Origin: Ruminococcus_G sp050944415
Lineage (GTDB): Bacteria > Bacillota > Clostridia > Lachnospirales > Lachnospiraceae
Length of the DNA: 64,000 nt
Direction: 5' to 3'
Assembly: GCA_050944415.1 (NCBI GenBank)
Contig: JBMNRA010000006.1
Span: 1 to 64,000, forward strand
Position 1 is the stretch's first letter. Each line of letters starts with the position of its first letter. The notes under the pieces were generated by a model that worked only from the letters and a program-made list of their open reading frames with translations, was not told the origin of the DNA and ran no database searches. A program made the position numbers and the translations under genes. This document shows, piece by piece, positions 1-6,260 of the stretch.

Positions 1-19
1 AACTGTCTTAAAAAGTGTC

Positions 20-154
20 TTAATTTATGAGACCATTATAAACATCATTCAAATAATCTGCCAATTCTGGGATATCTTCAATTTCAACCGTTTCTTTTTC
101 ATAACTGAAGTCTCCTCTCTCAATTCCATATGTGGTAAATTTCCAATTTGTCAT
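20..154 (-). CDS. Small ORF, 44 aa, unrecognised
   Basis: A 44-residue reading frame from an ATG at 154 to a TAA at 20, beginning MTNWKFTTYGIERGDF and rich in acidic residues. Only a weak purine-rich stretch (AAGAAAAGTAAG) precedes the start. It resembles no family I can name. It lies just outside the rlmH-like repeat and next to possible mobile-element debris, so it may be a remnant of a longer gene rather than a working gene. Confidence 0.3.
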   Translation of the reverse strand: MTNWKFTTYGIERGDFSYEKETVEIEDIPELADYLNDVYNGLIN

Positions 155-204
155 TCTTACTTTTCTTCATTATATCATTCGCTTACTACTCTGTCATTTT
201 ATTT

Positions 205-262
205 TCGCTGTAGAGTAGGCGGATGAGATTTTCGTCCGCCCCTCATCAAACTGTGCATGAGC
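205..262 (-). other. Possible group II intron domain VI remnant
   Basis: Read on the minus strand, the segment goes from TTTGATGAGGGG through a hairpin (GGCGGA at 218-223 pairing with TCCGCC at 235-240) to CCTACTCTAC near 210. This is the shape of the end of many bacterial group II introns, where a domain VI stem ends in CCTAC with a bulged A. No convincing domain V or maturase is present upstream. If real it is only a tail, and the resemblance is from memory. Confidence 0.25.
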
Positions 263-269
263 AAGTGTG

Positions 270-286
270 GTCCAGCTTTGCTGGAC
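270..286. repeat. Perfect small hairpin
   Basis: GTCCAGC and GCTGGAC are separated by three bases. It is a perfect seven-base-pair inverted repeat in the noncoding stretch between the possible intron tail and the terminator at 294-336. Its function is unknown. Confidence 0.4.
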
Positions 287-293
287 GCACTAT

Positions 294-336
294 ACAAAAA
301 GAGAGCGGAACATCATCTGTCCACTCTCTTCCGCTC
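294..336 (-). terminator. Rho-independent terminator-like hairpin
   Basis: On the minus strand, GAGCGGAA (336-329) pairs with TTCCGCTC (310-303) and is followed by CTCTTTTTG. The sequence is clearly related to the hairpin behind rlmH at 1626-1655: both share GGACAGATG and GCTCTCTTTTTGTAT. This supports a duplicated rlmH 3' end. Confidence 0.6.
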
Positions 337-341
337 CTCCC

Positions 342-364
342 TTACTTGTGATACGGCTCTCCAT
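342..364 (-). repeat. rlmH 3'-end-like repeat, outer attachment-site candidate
   Basis: Twenty of 23 bases match the end of rlmH at 1721-1743. Read on the minus strand this copy would encode Y-G-E-P-Y-H-K-stop. Two of the three differences are synonymous with the real rlmH end (CCG for CCA, CAC for CAT); the third falls at the 5' edge. That pattern fits the 3' end of a different species' rlmH carried in by an integrating element. The end of rlmH is the known target of SCC-type serine recombinases, but no recombinase gene is visible here. Confidence 0.55.
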
Positions 365-392
365 AACATATCCAAATGAGGTTATCTAATCT

Positions 393-863
393 TTAAAATC
401 CTCCATTATTGTAAGCTCTTGTTATCACATAAGACGGTTCATAATATGCGCTGCTATTGTAATTATCAATCGTATCACATATTTCATCATTATATATCCT
501 GATCATTCCATCGATATAATCTTCCTCCGGCTGTAAAGTTGACAGAATCAGCCTTGTATATACCTTTCCCATCTGTGTTTCTGATGGAATCTCATCTACC
601 AGTTCTGAATCGACATCCGTAATATCAAAATTCCCTCTTGCTAACTTATACTCTTCAATCCATTCATCTTCAATTTTCAGAGGATTCTCACAGTGAAGTA
701 CATTAGCCAGGCTGATCAGGCGCACCCACTCATCTTTATCTATAGAATTAACAACATATTTGTTTTTCTGATGTAATTTCCTTGCTATGCGTTCTATCAT
801 ATAACACAGAAAATAAAGATCATTCTCGGTTATTTGCTCTTCTGGGAAAAATTTATTTGTCAT
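393..863 (-). CDS. DUF3990-partner protein, 156 aa
   Basis: An acidic 156-residue protein starting MTNKFFPEEQITENDLYFL, without signal peptide or membrane segments. Its start overlaps the stop of the upstream DUF3990-type gene by four bases (860-863), so the two are almost certainly translated together. The N-terminal 60 residues look helical. In other genomes DUF3990 proteins are accompanied by small partner proteins such as DUF3791; this one is longer and I cannot assign it firmly. A role as antitoxin or immunity partner is inferred only from the coupling. Confidence 0.6.
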   Translation of the reverse strand: MTNKFFPEEQITENDLYFLCYMIERIARKLHQKNKYVVNSIDKDEWVRLISLANVLHCENPLKIEDEWIEEYKLARGNFDITDVDSELVDEIPSETQMGKVYTRLILSTLQPEEDYIDGMIRIYNDEICDTIDNYNSSAYYEPSYVITRAYNNGGF

Positions 864-1312
864 AGCGAATAACTCCCTTCAAATTTGATAGACTGTAATG
901 CTTTCTCTGTGCAGAATACAATCTGATGTGTCGGATACTTAAACTTAACCAGTTCCCAGAAAGCCGCTTTCGAAATTCGTTCAGCCATATAATCTTCAAC
1001 ATAATCCCAGATTGTATCATCCGCCATCGGTCCCTCAACAATGTCATAATCATGTTTTAAACCAAGCCGGCAGTTTACGACAAACTGCAGCCACTCCTCT
1101 GTCATTTCACTAAACTTTTTTATGTTCAGATCCTTATCAGGTAAATATTCATAAAAATTCACAATATGCTTTCTACGTTTTGTCAAAGCCCAACGTTTTG
1201 CCTGCTTTTCTAAAATTGTACAATAAAATCCATAGCCAAAATCTTTGTAAAAACCATTTTCCAAGATTTGCGGTTCTTGAACTATTACATTACTTCCATG
1301 ATATAAAATCAT
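860..1312 (-). CDS. DUF3990 family protein, possible ADP-ribosyltransferase-fold toxin
   Basis: A 150-residue protein opening MILYHGSNVIVQEPQI, followed by KDFGYGFYCTILEKQAKRWA. This matches the DUF3990 pattern: LYHGS, then a DFG-x-GFY motif, then a QAxxWA helix. The LYHG and GFY elements resemble the NAD-binding core of ADP-ribosyltransferase folds, which is why the family is suspected to be toxin-like; this is inference. It is the first gene of a two-gene unit with 393-863. It lies inside the region bounded by rlmH-end repeats, consistent with accessory cargo. Confidence 0.7.
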   Translation of the reverse strand: MILYHGSNVIVQEPQILENGFYKDFGYGFYCTILEKQAKRWALTKRRKHIVNFYEYLPDKDLNIKKFSEMTEEWLQFVVNCRLGLKHDYDIVEGPMADDTIWDYVEDYMAERISKAAFWELVKFKYPTHQIVFCTEKALQSIKFEGSYSL

Positions 1313-1334
1313 ATACTTTTTACTCCTTCACAAA

Positions 1335-1565
1335 TTAGGATTTATCGAGAAGATTGTTTATCCAATCATCAAGAAAAATCATTTGCTCATCTGTATGAAA
1401 CCAATGCTCTCCATTTTTCATAACAGTAAGTGTTGCGTTGGCTTGTTTTGCAAATTCAGATATAGTCGAATAAGAAGTCAAATTATCTTTTTCGCCGAAT
1501 AAAATATGTGTTGGAATTTTCCATATAATCGGATTTTTTCTACTCGACAACTTCCAAATTGTCAA
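1335..1565 (-). pseudogene. Truncated alpha/beta hydrolase, C-terminal remnant
   Basis: About 65 residues match the end of an alpha/beta hydrolase. They include the LFGEKDNLTS segment that normally carries the catalytic Asp and the NGEHWFHTDEQ segment that carries the catalytic His, ending with a typical C-terminal helix. The nucleophile elbow (G-x-S-x-G), the oxyanion region and everything before are missing. The apparent start at 1565 lies immediately behind the rlmH terminator, so the gene was cut when this patch was assembled. It is not expected to be active. Confidence 0.7.
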
Positions 1566-1625
1566 GCCATTTAATCTATTATAACACCATTAATATTTCC
1601 CTGCCATTCTATTTTTCACTCATAC

Positions 1626-1655
1626 AAAAAGAGAGCAGCACATCTGTCCGCTCCC
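1626..1655 (-). terminator. rlmH terminator
   Basis: On the minus strand a GGGAGC/GCTCTC hairpin with an imperfect inner stem is followed by TTTTTG. It lies about 65 bases after the rlmH stop and is related to the copy at 294-336. Confidence 0.55.
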
Positions 1656-1720
1656 TTTCAGGTACTCTTCATGATTCATTACTTCACACCATATCATACC
1701 CAAATGCGAAAAAAACGCAC

Positions 1721-1743
1721 TTACTTATGATATGGCTCTCCGT
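1721..1743 (-). repeat. rlmH 3' end, inner attachment-site candidate
   Basis: This is the last seven codons of rlmH plus the stop (H-G-E-P-Y-H-K). It is the partner of the repeat at 342-364, with 20 of 23 bases identical. The G-E-P/A-Y-H-K end is the conserved attachment sequence used by SCC-type elements in other Firmicutes. Confidence 0.55.
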
Positions 1744-2200
1744 GTATAATCCGAAAGCATCTGTAAATCTGTTCCAAAAGAATGACACGCATCAGCTGGT
1801 GGGGAAAAGTCATCCGGGAAAAACTGAGCGTTTCGTCTGAGCGTTTCAGCACGTCTTCCGAAAGACCCAGAGACCCCCCGATGACAAAGACCACATTGCC
1901 GGTTCCTTTAAGACCCAGATTTTCTATTTTTGCGGAAAACTGAAGAGAATCCATGGCGGTTCCTTCAATGGCCAGAGCAATTACATAATCCTTTTCTCTG
2001 ATATGTTTCAGAATGCGTCCGCCTTCCGTATCTTTAATCTGCTTCTCCAGCTTCTCGCCGGCTTTGTCCGGCGTTTTTTCATCCGGTACCTCTATGATTT
2101 CCAGCTTTGTGTATTTGCCAAGCCGTTTCTGAAATTCAGCAATGGCCTGCTGATAAAATTTTTCCTTAACTTTTCCCACCGCGATGCATGTAATCTTCAT
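1721..2200 (-). CDS. rlmH: 23S rRNA pseudouridine1915 N3-methyltransferase RlmH
   Basis: A 159-residue SPOUT methyltransferase that methylates N3 of pseudouridine 1915 in helix 69 of 23S rRNA, using S-adenosylmethionine. It has the family's full length. The start is MKITCIAVGKVKEKF, the AdoMet-binding knot is near residues 100-125 (FVIGGSLGLSEDVL), followed by SFSRMTFPHQLMRVILLEQIYR and the invariant end HGEPYHK. It is the last gene of a short run with the Cys-rich gene at 2205-2516 (4 bases apart). The 3' end appears to have served as an integration site. Confidence 0.96.
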   Translation of the reverse strand: MKITCIAVGKVKEKFYQQAIAEFQKRLGKYTKLEIIEVPDEKTPDKAGEKLEKQIKDTEGGRILKHIREKDYVIALAIEGTAMDSLQFSAKIENLGLKGTGNVVFVIGGSLGLSEDVLKRSDETLSFSRMTFPHQLMRVILLEQIYRCFRIIHGEPYHK

Positions 2201-2204
2201 CTTT

Positions 2205-2516
2205 TCAATCCTTTACAGAGTCATGTGATTTTGCATATTCACAGAATGATCCTTCCGTCAGAGCAGAAAGGCTGCTGATTTTCTGATTCACCATCTCCCA
2301 CATACAGTAGGGAAGGTGATCCTGATGGCCTCTGTGAAATGTCACGCACTCAAAACAGTTGCCGTGATGAGGACAGGCTTCCGGGCAGGGACAGTGATCG
2401 CCGTTTTCCTTTACCTGTTTCATAAATTCCTGTTTCAGTCTCCAGGATTCCTCACTGTTTCCAGCCCGGGATGCCTGAATCTCCCGTTTCATTAACTCAT
2501 TTCCATCAATTTTCAT
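2205..2516 (-). CDS. Conserved Cys-rich protein (CPCP...HHGNC motif), 103 aa
   Basis: A hydrophilic 103-residue protein with a helical N-terminal 40 residues and a central metal-ligand-like cluster, CPCPEACPHHGNCFECV, followed by TFHRGHQDHLPYC. The same pattern (C-x-C-P-x3-C-x2-HG-x-C-x2-CV-x2-HR) occurs in the small gene just upstream at 2532-2678, so the two are paralogous in that region. It resembles the DUF6485-type small Cys proteins, a memory-based assignment. Zinc or an Fe-S centre is plausible. A GAGGA ribosome site precedes the ATG. Confidence 0.75.
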   Translation of the reverse strand: MKIDGNELMKREIQASRAGNSEESWRLKQEFMKQVKENGDHCPCPEACPHHGNCFECVTFHRGHQDHLPYCMWEMVNQKISSLSALTEGSFCEYAKSHDSVKD

Positions 2517-2531
2517 GGCAGAATCCTCAGC

Positions 2532-2678
2532 TTACTTCTCTTTTTTAAAGCAGTTGGGAACATTTCCCAGATCATCTCTGTGGTGAGCCACACAGGCACA
2601 GCACCTTCCATGATTTTCGCAGTCCGTATTTGGACAGACGCAGGGTCTGTCATTGCTGCATACATCATTTTTACTCAT
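2532..2678 (-). CDS. Small Cys-rich protein, 48 aa (DUF6485-like)
   Basis: A 48-residue gene preceded by a strong AAGGAGGT site nine bases before the ATG. The protein contains eight cysteines, with the core CVCPNTDCENHGRCCACV followed by AHHRDD and ending PNCFKKEK. The core is nearly superposable on the motif in the next gene (2205-2516). The small size and dense Cys/His content suggest a metal-binding protein. It is probably co-transcribed with 2205-2516 and rlmH. The name is from memory of the family pattern. Confidence 0.75.
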   Translation of the reverse strand: MSKNDVCSNDRPCVCPNTDCENHGRCCACVAHHRDDLGNVPNCFKKEK

Positions 2679-2778
2679 AACAAATACCTCCTTATATTCT
2701 TTTGTATTTATAAAATCGGAAACTGACAGAGAATCACCCTTCCATTTTCCGAAATTATCAAAAGTATTTATCTGACTC

Positions 2779-4173
2779 CTATTTCTGCTTATTGCTCAGA
2801 TATTCGTGAATTCCACGGGCCCCTGCACGTCCGGCTCCCATGGCCAGAATAACGGTAGCCGCGCCTGTCACAGCGTCACCGCCGGCATACACGCCCTCTT
2901 TTGAGGTTTTTCCGAATTCTTCATCTGCAATAATACATTTCTTTTTATTGACATCCAATCCGTAGGTTGTAGAAGAAATCAGCGGATTGGGTGAGGTTCC
3001 AAGGGACATGATGACAGTATCCACTTCCATCTCAAACTCAGATCCGGGAATTTCCACAGGGCGTCTTCTTCCGGATGCATCTGGTTCTCCCAGTTCCATC
3101 CGGATACAGCGAATGCCTCTTACCCAGTCATTTTCATCCACCAGAACTTCTGTCGGATTGGTCAGCAGATCAAACTGAACGCCTTCTTCTTTTGCATGAT
3201 GAACTTCTTCCACACGGGCAGGAAGCTCAGCTTCACTTCTCCTGTAAATAATATGTACTTCCGCGCCAAGACGAAGAGCCGTTCTGGCAGCATCCATGGC
3301 AACGTTACCGCCGCCGACAACTGCCACTTTCTTTCCGCGCATAATCGGCGTTTTATAATCATCCCGGAAAGCTTTCATCAGATTGTTTCTGGTCAGATAT
3401 TCATTGGCTGAAAATACGCCATTGGCATTTTCACCGGGAATTCCCATAAACATGGGAAGTCCTGCGCCGGAACCGATAAATACAGCCTCAAACCCTTCTT
3501 CTGTCAGCAGTTCATCAATGGTCGTGGATTTTCCGATAATAACGTTCGTCTCAATCTTTACGCCCAGAGACAGTACATTTTTCACTTCTTCCGCAACCAC
3601 TTTGTCTTTTGGAAGACGGAATTCAGGAATGCCATATACCAGCACTCCGCCCGGTTTATGGAGCGCTTCAAAAATAGTAACGTCATACCCAAGTTTTGCC
3701 AGATCGCCGGCACAGGTAAGCCCCGCGGGGCCGGAACCGATAACAGCTACCTTGTGTCCGTTCTTTTCTGCCGGTGGATTGGGCTTTACATTATTTTCTT
3801 TGGCCCAGTCAGCCACAAAACGCTCCAGTTTTCCAATGGAAACCGGTTCGCCTTTTATGCCGCGGATACATTTTCCTTCACACTGACTCTCCTGAGGACA
3901 CACACGACCGCATACAGCCGGAAGCGCGCTGGATTCACTGATAATCTGATACGCTTCATCAAATTTTCCTTCTTTTACCTGAGCGATGAAGGCCGGTATA
4001 TTTATGGAAACGGGACATCCGGTAATACATTTCGCATTTTTGCAGTTGATACAGCGAGATGCCTCTTCCATTGCTTCTTCCTTATTATATCCGTAACATA
4101 CTTCTTCAAAATTAGTCGCTCTGACCTTTGGATCCTGCTCCCTTACCGGAACTTTTTTTAATACATCAGCCAT
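2779..4173 (-). CDS. nfnB: NfnB / glutamate-synthase-small-subunit-like flavoprotein, 464 aa
   Basis: A 464-residue NADPH-dependent flavoprotein of the GltD family. N-terminal 4Fe-4S ligands are visible in CINCKNAKCITGCP and CGRVCPQESQCEGKC, the FAD Rossmann motif in GSGPAGLTCAGDLA, and the NADPH motif in VVGGGNVAMDAARTA; GGDAVTGAATVILAMGAG lies near the C-terminus. Directly upstream lies the FAD/2Fe-2S subunit nfnA, with TAATG stop-start overlap. With no large glutamate synthase subunit present, the pair is best read as NfnAB, which couples NADH and reduced ferredoxin to NADP+ reduction. Automated annotation often calls it gltA. It ends in TAG. Confidence 0.88.
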   Translation of the reverse strand: MADVLKKVPVREQDPKVRATNFEEVCYGYNKEEAMEEASRCINCKNAKCITGCPVSINIPAFIAQVKEGKFDEAYQIISESSALPAVCGRVCPQESQCEGKCIRGIKGEPVSIGKLERFVADWAKENNVKPNPPAEKNGHKVAVIGSGPAGLTCAGDLAKLGYDVTIFEALHKPGGVLVYGIPEFRLPKDKVVAEEVKNVLSLGVKIETNVIIGKSTTIDELLTEEGFEAVFIGSGAGLPMFMGIPGENANGVFSANEYLTRNNLMKAFRDDYKTPIMRGKKVAVVGGGNVAMDAARTALRLGAEVHIIYRRSEAELPARVEEVHHAKEEGVQFDLLTNPTEVLVDENDWVRGIRCIRMELGEPDASGRRRPVEIPGSEFEMEVDTVIMSLGTSPNPLISSTTYGLDVNKKKCIIADEEFGKTSKEGVYAGGDAVTGAATVILAMGAGRAGARGIHEYLSNKQK

Positions 4174-5060
4174 TATTCTTCACCTCCGCAATGTCCGCAT
4201 CCGCCGTGATGTGTATCGCCTTCTTTTTCTCTCAGATAAGCGCGTCCCTCTTCTGTTTTGTACATCTGCTGTCTTTTCATTGCCTCATCAAAATTTACCA
4301 AGTGGCCATCAAATTCCGGGCCATCCACACAGGCAAATTTCACTTCGTCTCCTACAGTCAGACGGCATGCGCCGCACATTCCCGTTCCATCCACCATAAT
4401 CGGATTCATGCTGACAATGGTGGGAATCCCCAGATCCTTCGTCAGCAGACAGACAAATTTCATCATAATCATGGGACCAATGGCTACTACCAGATCATAT
4501 TCTTTCTTCTGATTCACAACCAGATCCTTGATAACCTCTGTAACCATGCCTTTTCTTTTATAGGAACCGTCATCTGTCGTTACATACAGATTGCAGACTT
4601 TTTCCATCTCCTCTTCCAGGATAATCAGATCTTTATTCTTCGCGCCTACGATAGCGTCCGCCTTGATTCCGTGTTCGTTCAGCCATTTTACCTGCGGATA
4701 TACGGGAGCCGTGCCGACACCGCCTGCAACAAAAAGAATTTTCTTTTTCTTAACTTCTTCCAGATCATCCGTTATAAGTTCTGAAGGCCTGCCCAGGGGA
4801 CCTACGAAATCCGCAAAGGAATCGCCTGCTTTCAGTTTTGACATCTGAAGAGTTGATGCTCCGATAACCTGAAATACAATAGTTACCGTTCCTTCCTCTC
4901 TGTCATAATCACAGATTGTCAGAGGAATCCGTTCCCCTTCTTCATCAATCTTCACGATGATGAACTGTCCGGGTTCACAATGTTTTGCAACCCGCCGCGC
5001 TTCAACATTCATCAGATAAATGTTGTCTGTAAGTTGTTTAGCCTCTCGAATTTTGTACAT
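4173..5060 (-). CDS. nfnA: NfnA / ferredoxin-NADP+ reductase-like subunit, 295 aa
   Basis: A 295-residue flavoprotein of the PyrK/sulfide dehydrogenase beta-subunit type. The FAD-binding RIPLTICDYD motif is near residue 64, the NAD-binding segment FVAGGVGTAPVYPQ is near residue 110, and a C-terminal 2Fe-2S cluster has ligands in DGTGMCGACRLTV and FACVDGPEFDGH. An extra HHGGCGHCGGEE tail could bind metal. It is translationally coupled to nfnB. Together they would form the electron-bifurcating NADH-dependent ferredoxin:NADP+ oxidoreductase that supplies NADPH in many anaerobes. Confidence 0.88.
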   Translation of the reverse strand: MYKIREAKQLTDNIYLMNVEARRVAKHCEPGQFIIVKIDEEGERIPLTICDYDREEGTVTIVFQVIGASTLQMSKLKAGDSFADFVGPLGRPSELITDDLEEVKKKKILFVAGGVGTAPVYPQVKWLNEHGIKADAIVGAKNKDLIILEEEMEKVCNLYVTTDDGSYKRKGMVTEVIKDLVVNQKKEYDLVVAIGPMIMMKFVCLLTKDLGIPTIVSMNPIMVDGTGMCGACRLTVGDEVKFACVDGPEFDGHLVNFDEAMKRQQMYKTEEGRAYLREKEGDTHHGGCGHCGGEE

Positions 5061-5081
5061 AATTCCCTCCTGTTTTCTTTT

Positions 5082-6224
5082 TTATCCCTTTAATACATAA
5101 GTAGCGCTTCCGGGATAACTTTCCTTTCCGTTCTGATCCACTATGATCGCATAGAAAGTATGTTCCCCGTCAGGCATGTCCACCGGCTGAGTGTATTGCG
5201 CACTCTCCAGAGTGGGTTTTTCATCAAAGGAGTAATAGGCAGTGCATCCCTCCGGAACGGTCAGTGTAATCTGAGATCTGGTCGAAGACGTATATTCACC
5301 GGAAACCGGTGTAATTGCCGGTACGTCCGGACGGGGCAGTTCCACCGTATATATATAATTTTTTTCTTCTCCCGCAATCCCTTTTTCATTTACCGCAACT
5401 GCTCTGAGAGAAGTTGTTCCCTCAGGGAGATCAATGCCTGTTTTGTAAATATTCCGTTTGGTAAGAGGATCCGAACCATCCGTTGAATAATAGATGCTGC
5501 ACATCTGATCCCCTTCTGTATATAATTCCACTGTTGTCCGGTCCTGATAAGTTCCAGGCGGCTGTGACGCTTTTACTTCCACCGGCATATAAGCCTGATA
5601 TTCCTTTTTTATTCCTTCATCTGAAATATCCGCAATCAGCTCTGTCAGAGAATCCATATCTTCCTCCGACTCATACACGGAGACCAGCTCGGCATAAGCT
5701 TCTTTACTGGACGGATCGTTCGCAATGAGATCCAGCAGAATTCCTTCCGCCTCATCCACACGACCAAGCTGAAGGAGAATCTGAGCTTCCAGAATTCCGG
5801 CTTCCTCACCGTTATCCGTAAGAACAGATGCCCTCTGCGCATAGGACAGCCCTTCTTCATATTTCCCGTTTCTGTAACTGGTCTGCGCCATATTGATCTG
5901 ATACTCATATGAATCATAATTCTTCATATCTATGTACCATTTAACCCCCAGAAAAACCAGGGCAGCCACAAAAAGACACACCAGTGTTTTCAGAAAGTAA
6001 TGTTTTTTCCTCTTCGGCTTTTCCCGGGATCTGACCGCAGAATGATTTTTATGCGGGCTGATTTTTACTGCATTCCAGCTCTCATTTTCTGATGCCTGAA
6101 CATTTTCATTGGAGCGGTAAGAACTGATCGGATTATACTCCGGCACCCACTGAATTTCTTCACCGCAATTCAGGCAGAAAACTCTTCCTTCTTCCACCGG
6201 AGCTCCGCAATAAGAACATTTCAT
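5082..6224 (-). CDS. Zinc-ribbon, single-TM, TPR and chitobiase-C-like repeat protein, 380 aa
   Basis: Domains in order: an N-terminal zinc ribbon (CSYCGAP and CLNCGEE, residues 3-22), a low-complexity linker, a basic stretch and one membrane segment near residues 75-95 (FLKTLVCLFVAALVFLGV), TPR-like helices around 105-200, then two beta-sandwich modules (about 215-300 and 300-378) with the S-I-Y-Y-S-T-D-G-S-D-P pattern of CHB_HEX_C domains. The arrangement places the zinc ribbon inside and the repeats outside the cell. It follows ftsK by 36 bases. The role is unknown; cell-envelope function is inferred from architecture. Confidence 0.8.
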   Translation of the reverse strand: MKCSYCGAPVEEGRVFCLNCGEEIQWVPEYNPISSYRSNENVQASENESWNAVKISPHKNHSAVRSREKPKRKKHYFLKTLVCLFVAALVFLGVKWYIDMKNYDSYEYQINMAQTSYRNGKYEEGLSYAQRASVLTDNGEEAGILEAQILLQLGRVDEAEGILLDLIANDPSSKEAYAELVSVYESEEDMDSLTELIADISDEGIKKEYQAYMPVEVKASQPPGTYQDRTTVELYTEGDQMCSIYYSTDGSDPLTKRNIYKTGIDLPEGTTSLRAVAVNEKGIAGEEKNYIYTVELPRPDVPAITPVSGEYTSSTRSQITLTVPEGCTAYYSFDEKPTLESAQYTQPVDMPDGEHTFYAIIVDQNGKESYPGSATYVLKG

Positions 6225-6260
6225 AATATATCTTCTCCATCAAATTATATCATAAGACAT

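Larger units (their letters stand above)
342..1743. mobile_element. Putative small element or element remnant integrated at rlmH
   Basis: A segment of about 1.4 kb is bounded by two imperfect direct copies of the rlmH 3' end (342-364 and 1721-1743). It holds a DUF3990-type gene, its partner and a truncated hydrolase. These genes are AT-rich and unrelated to the housekeeping genes beside them. No integrase or recombinase is present, so this would be a remnant, a passenger, or the edge of a larger element continuing to the left of position 1. The interpretation is inferred from the repeat pair. Confidence 0.35.

Noticed and set aside
2779..5060. Glutamate synthase (GltB/GltD) operon
   Set aside because: No large GltB subunit is present; the adjacent PyrK-like subunit points to NfnAB.
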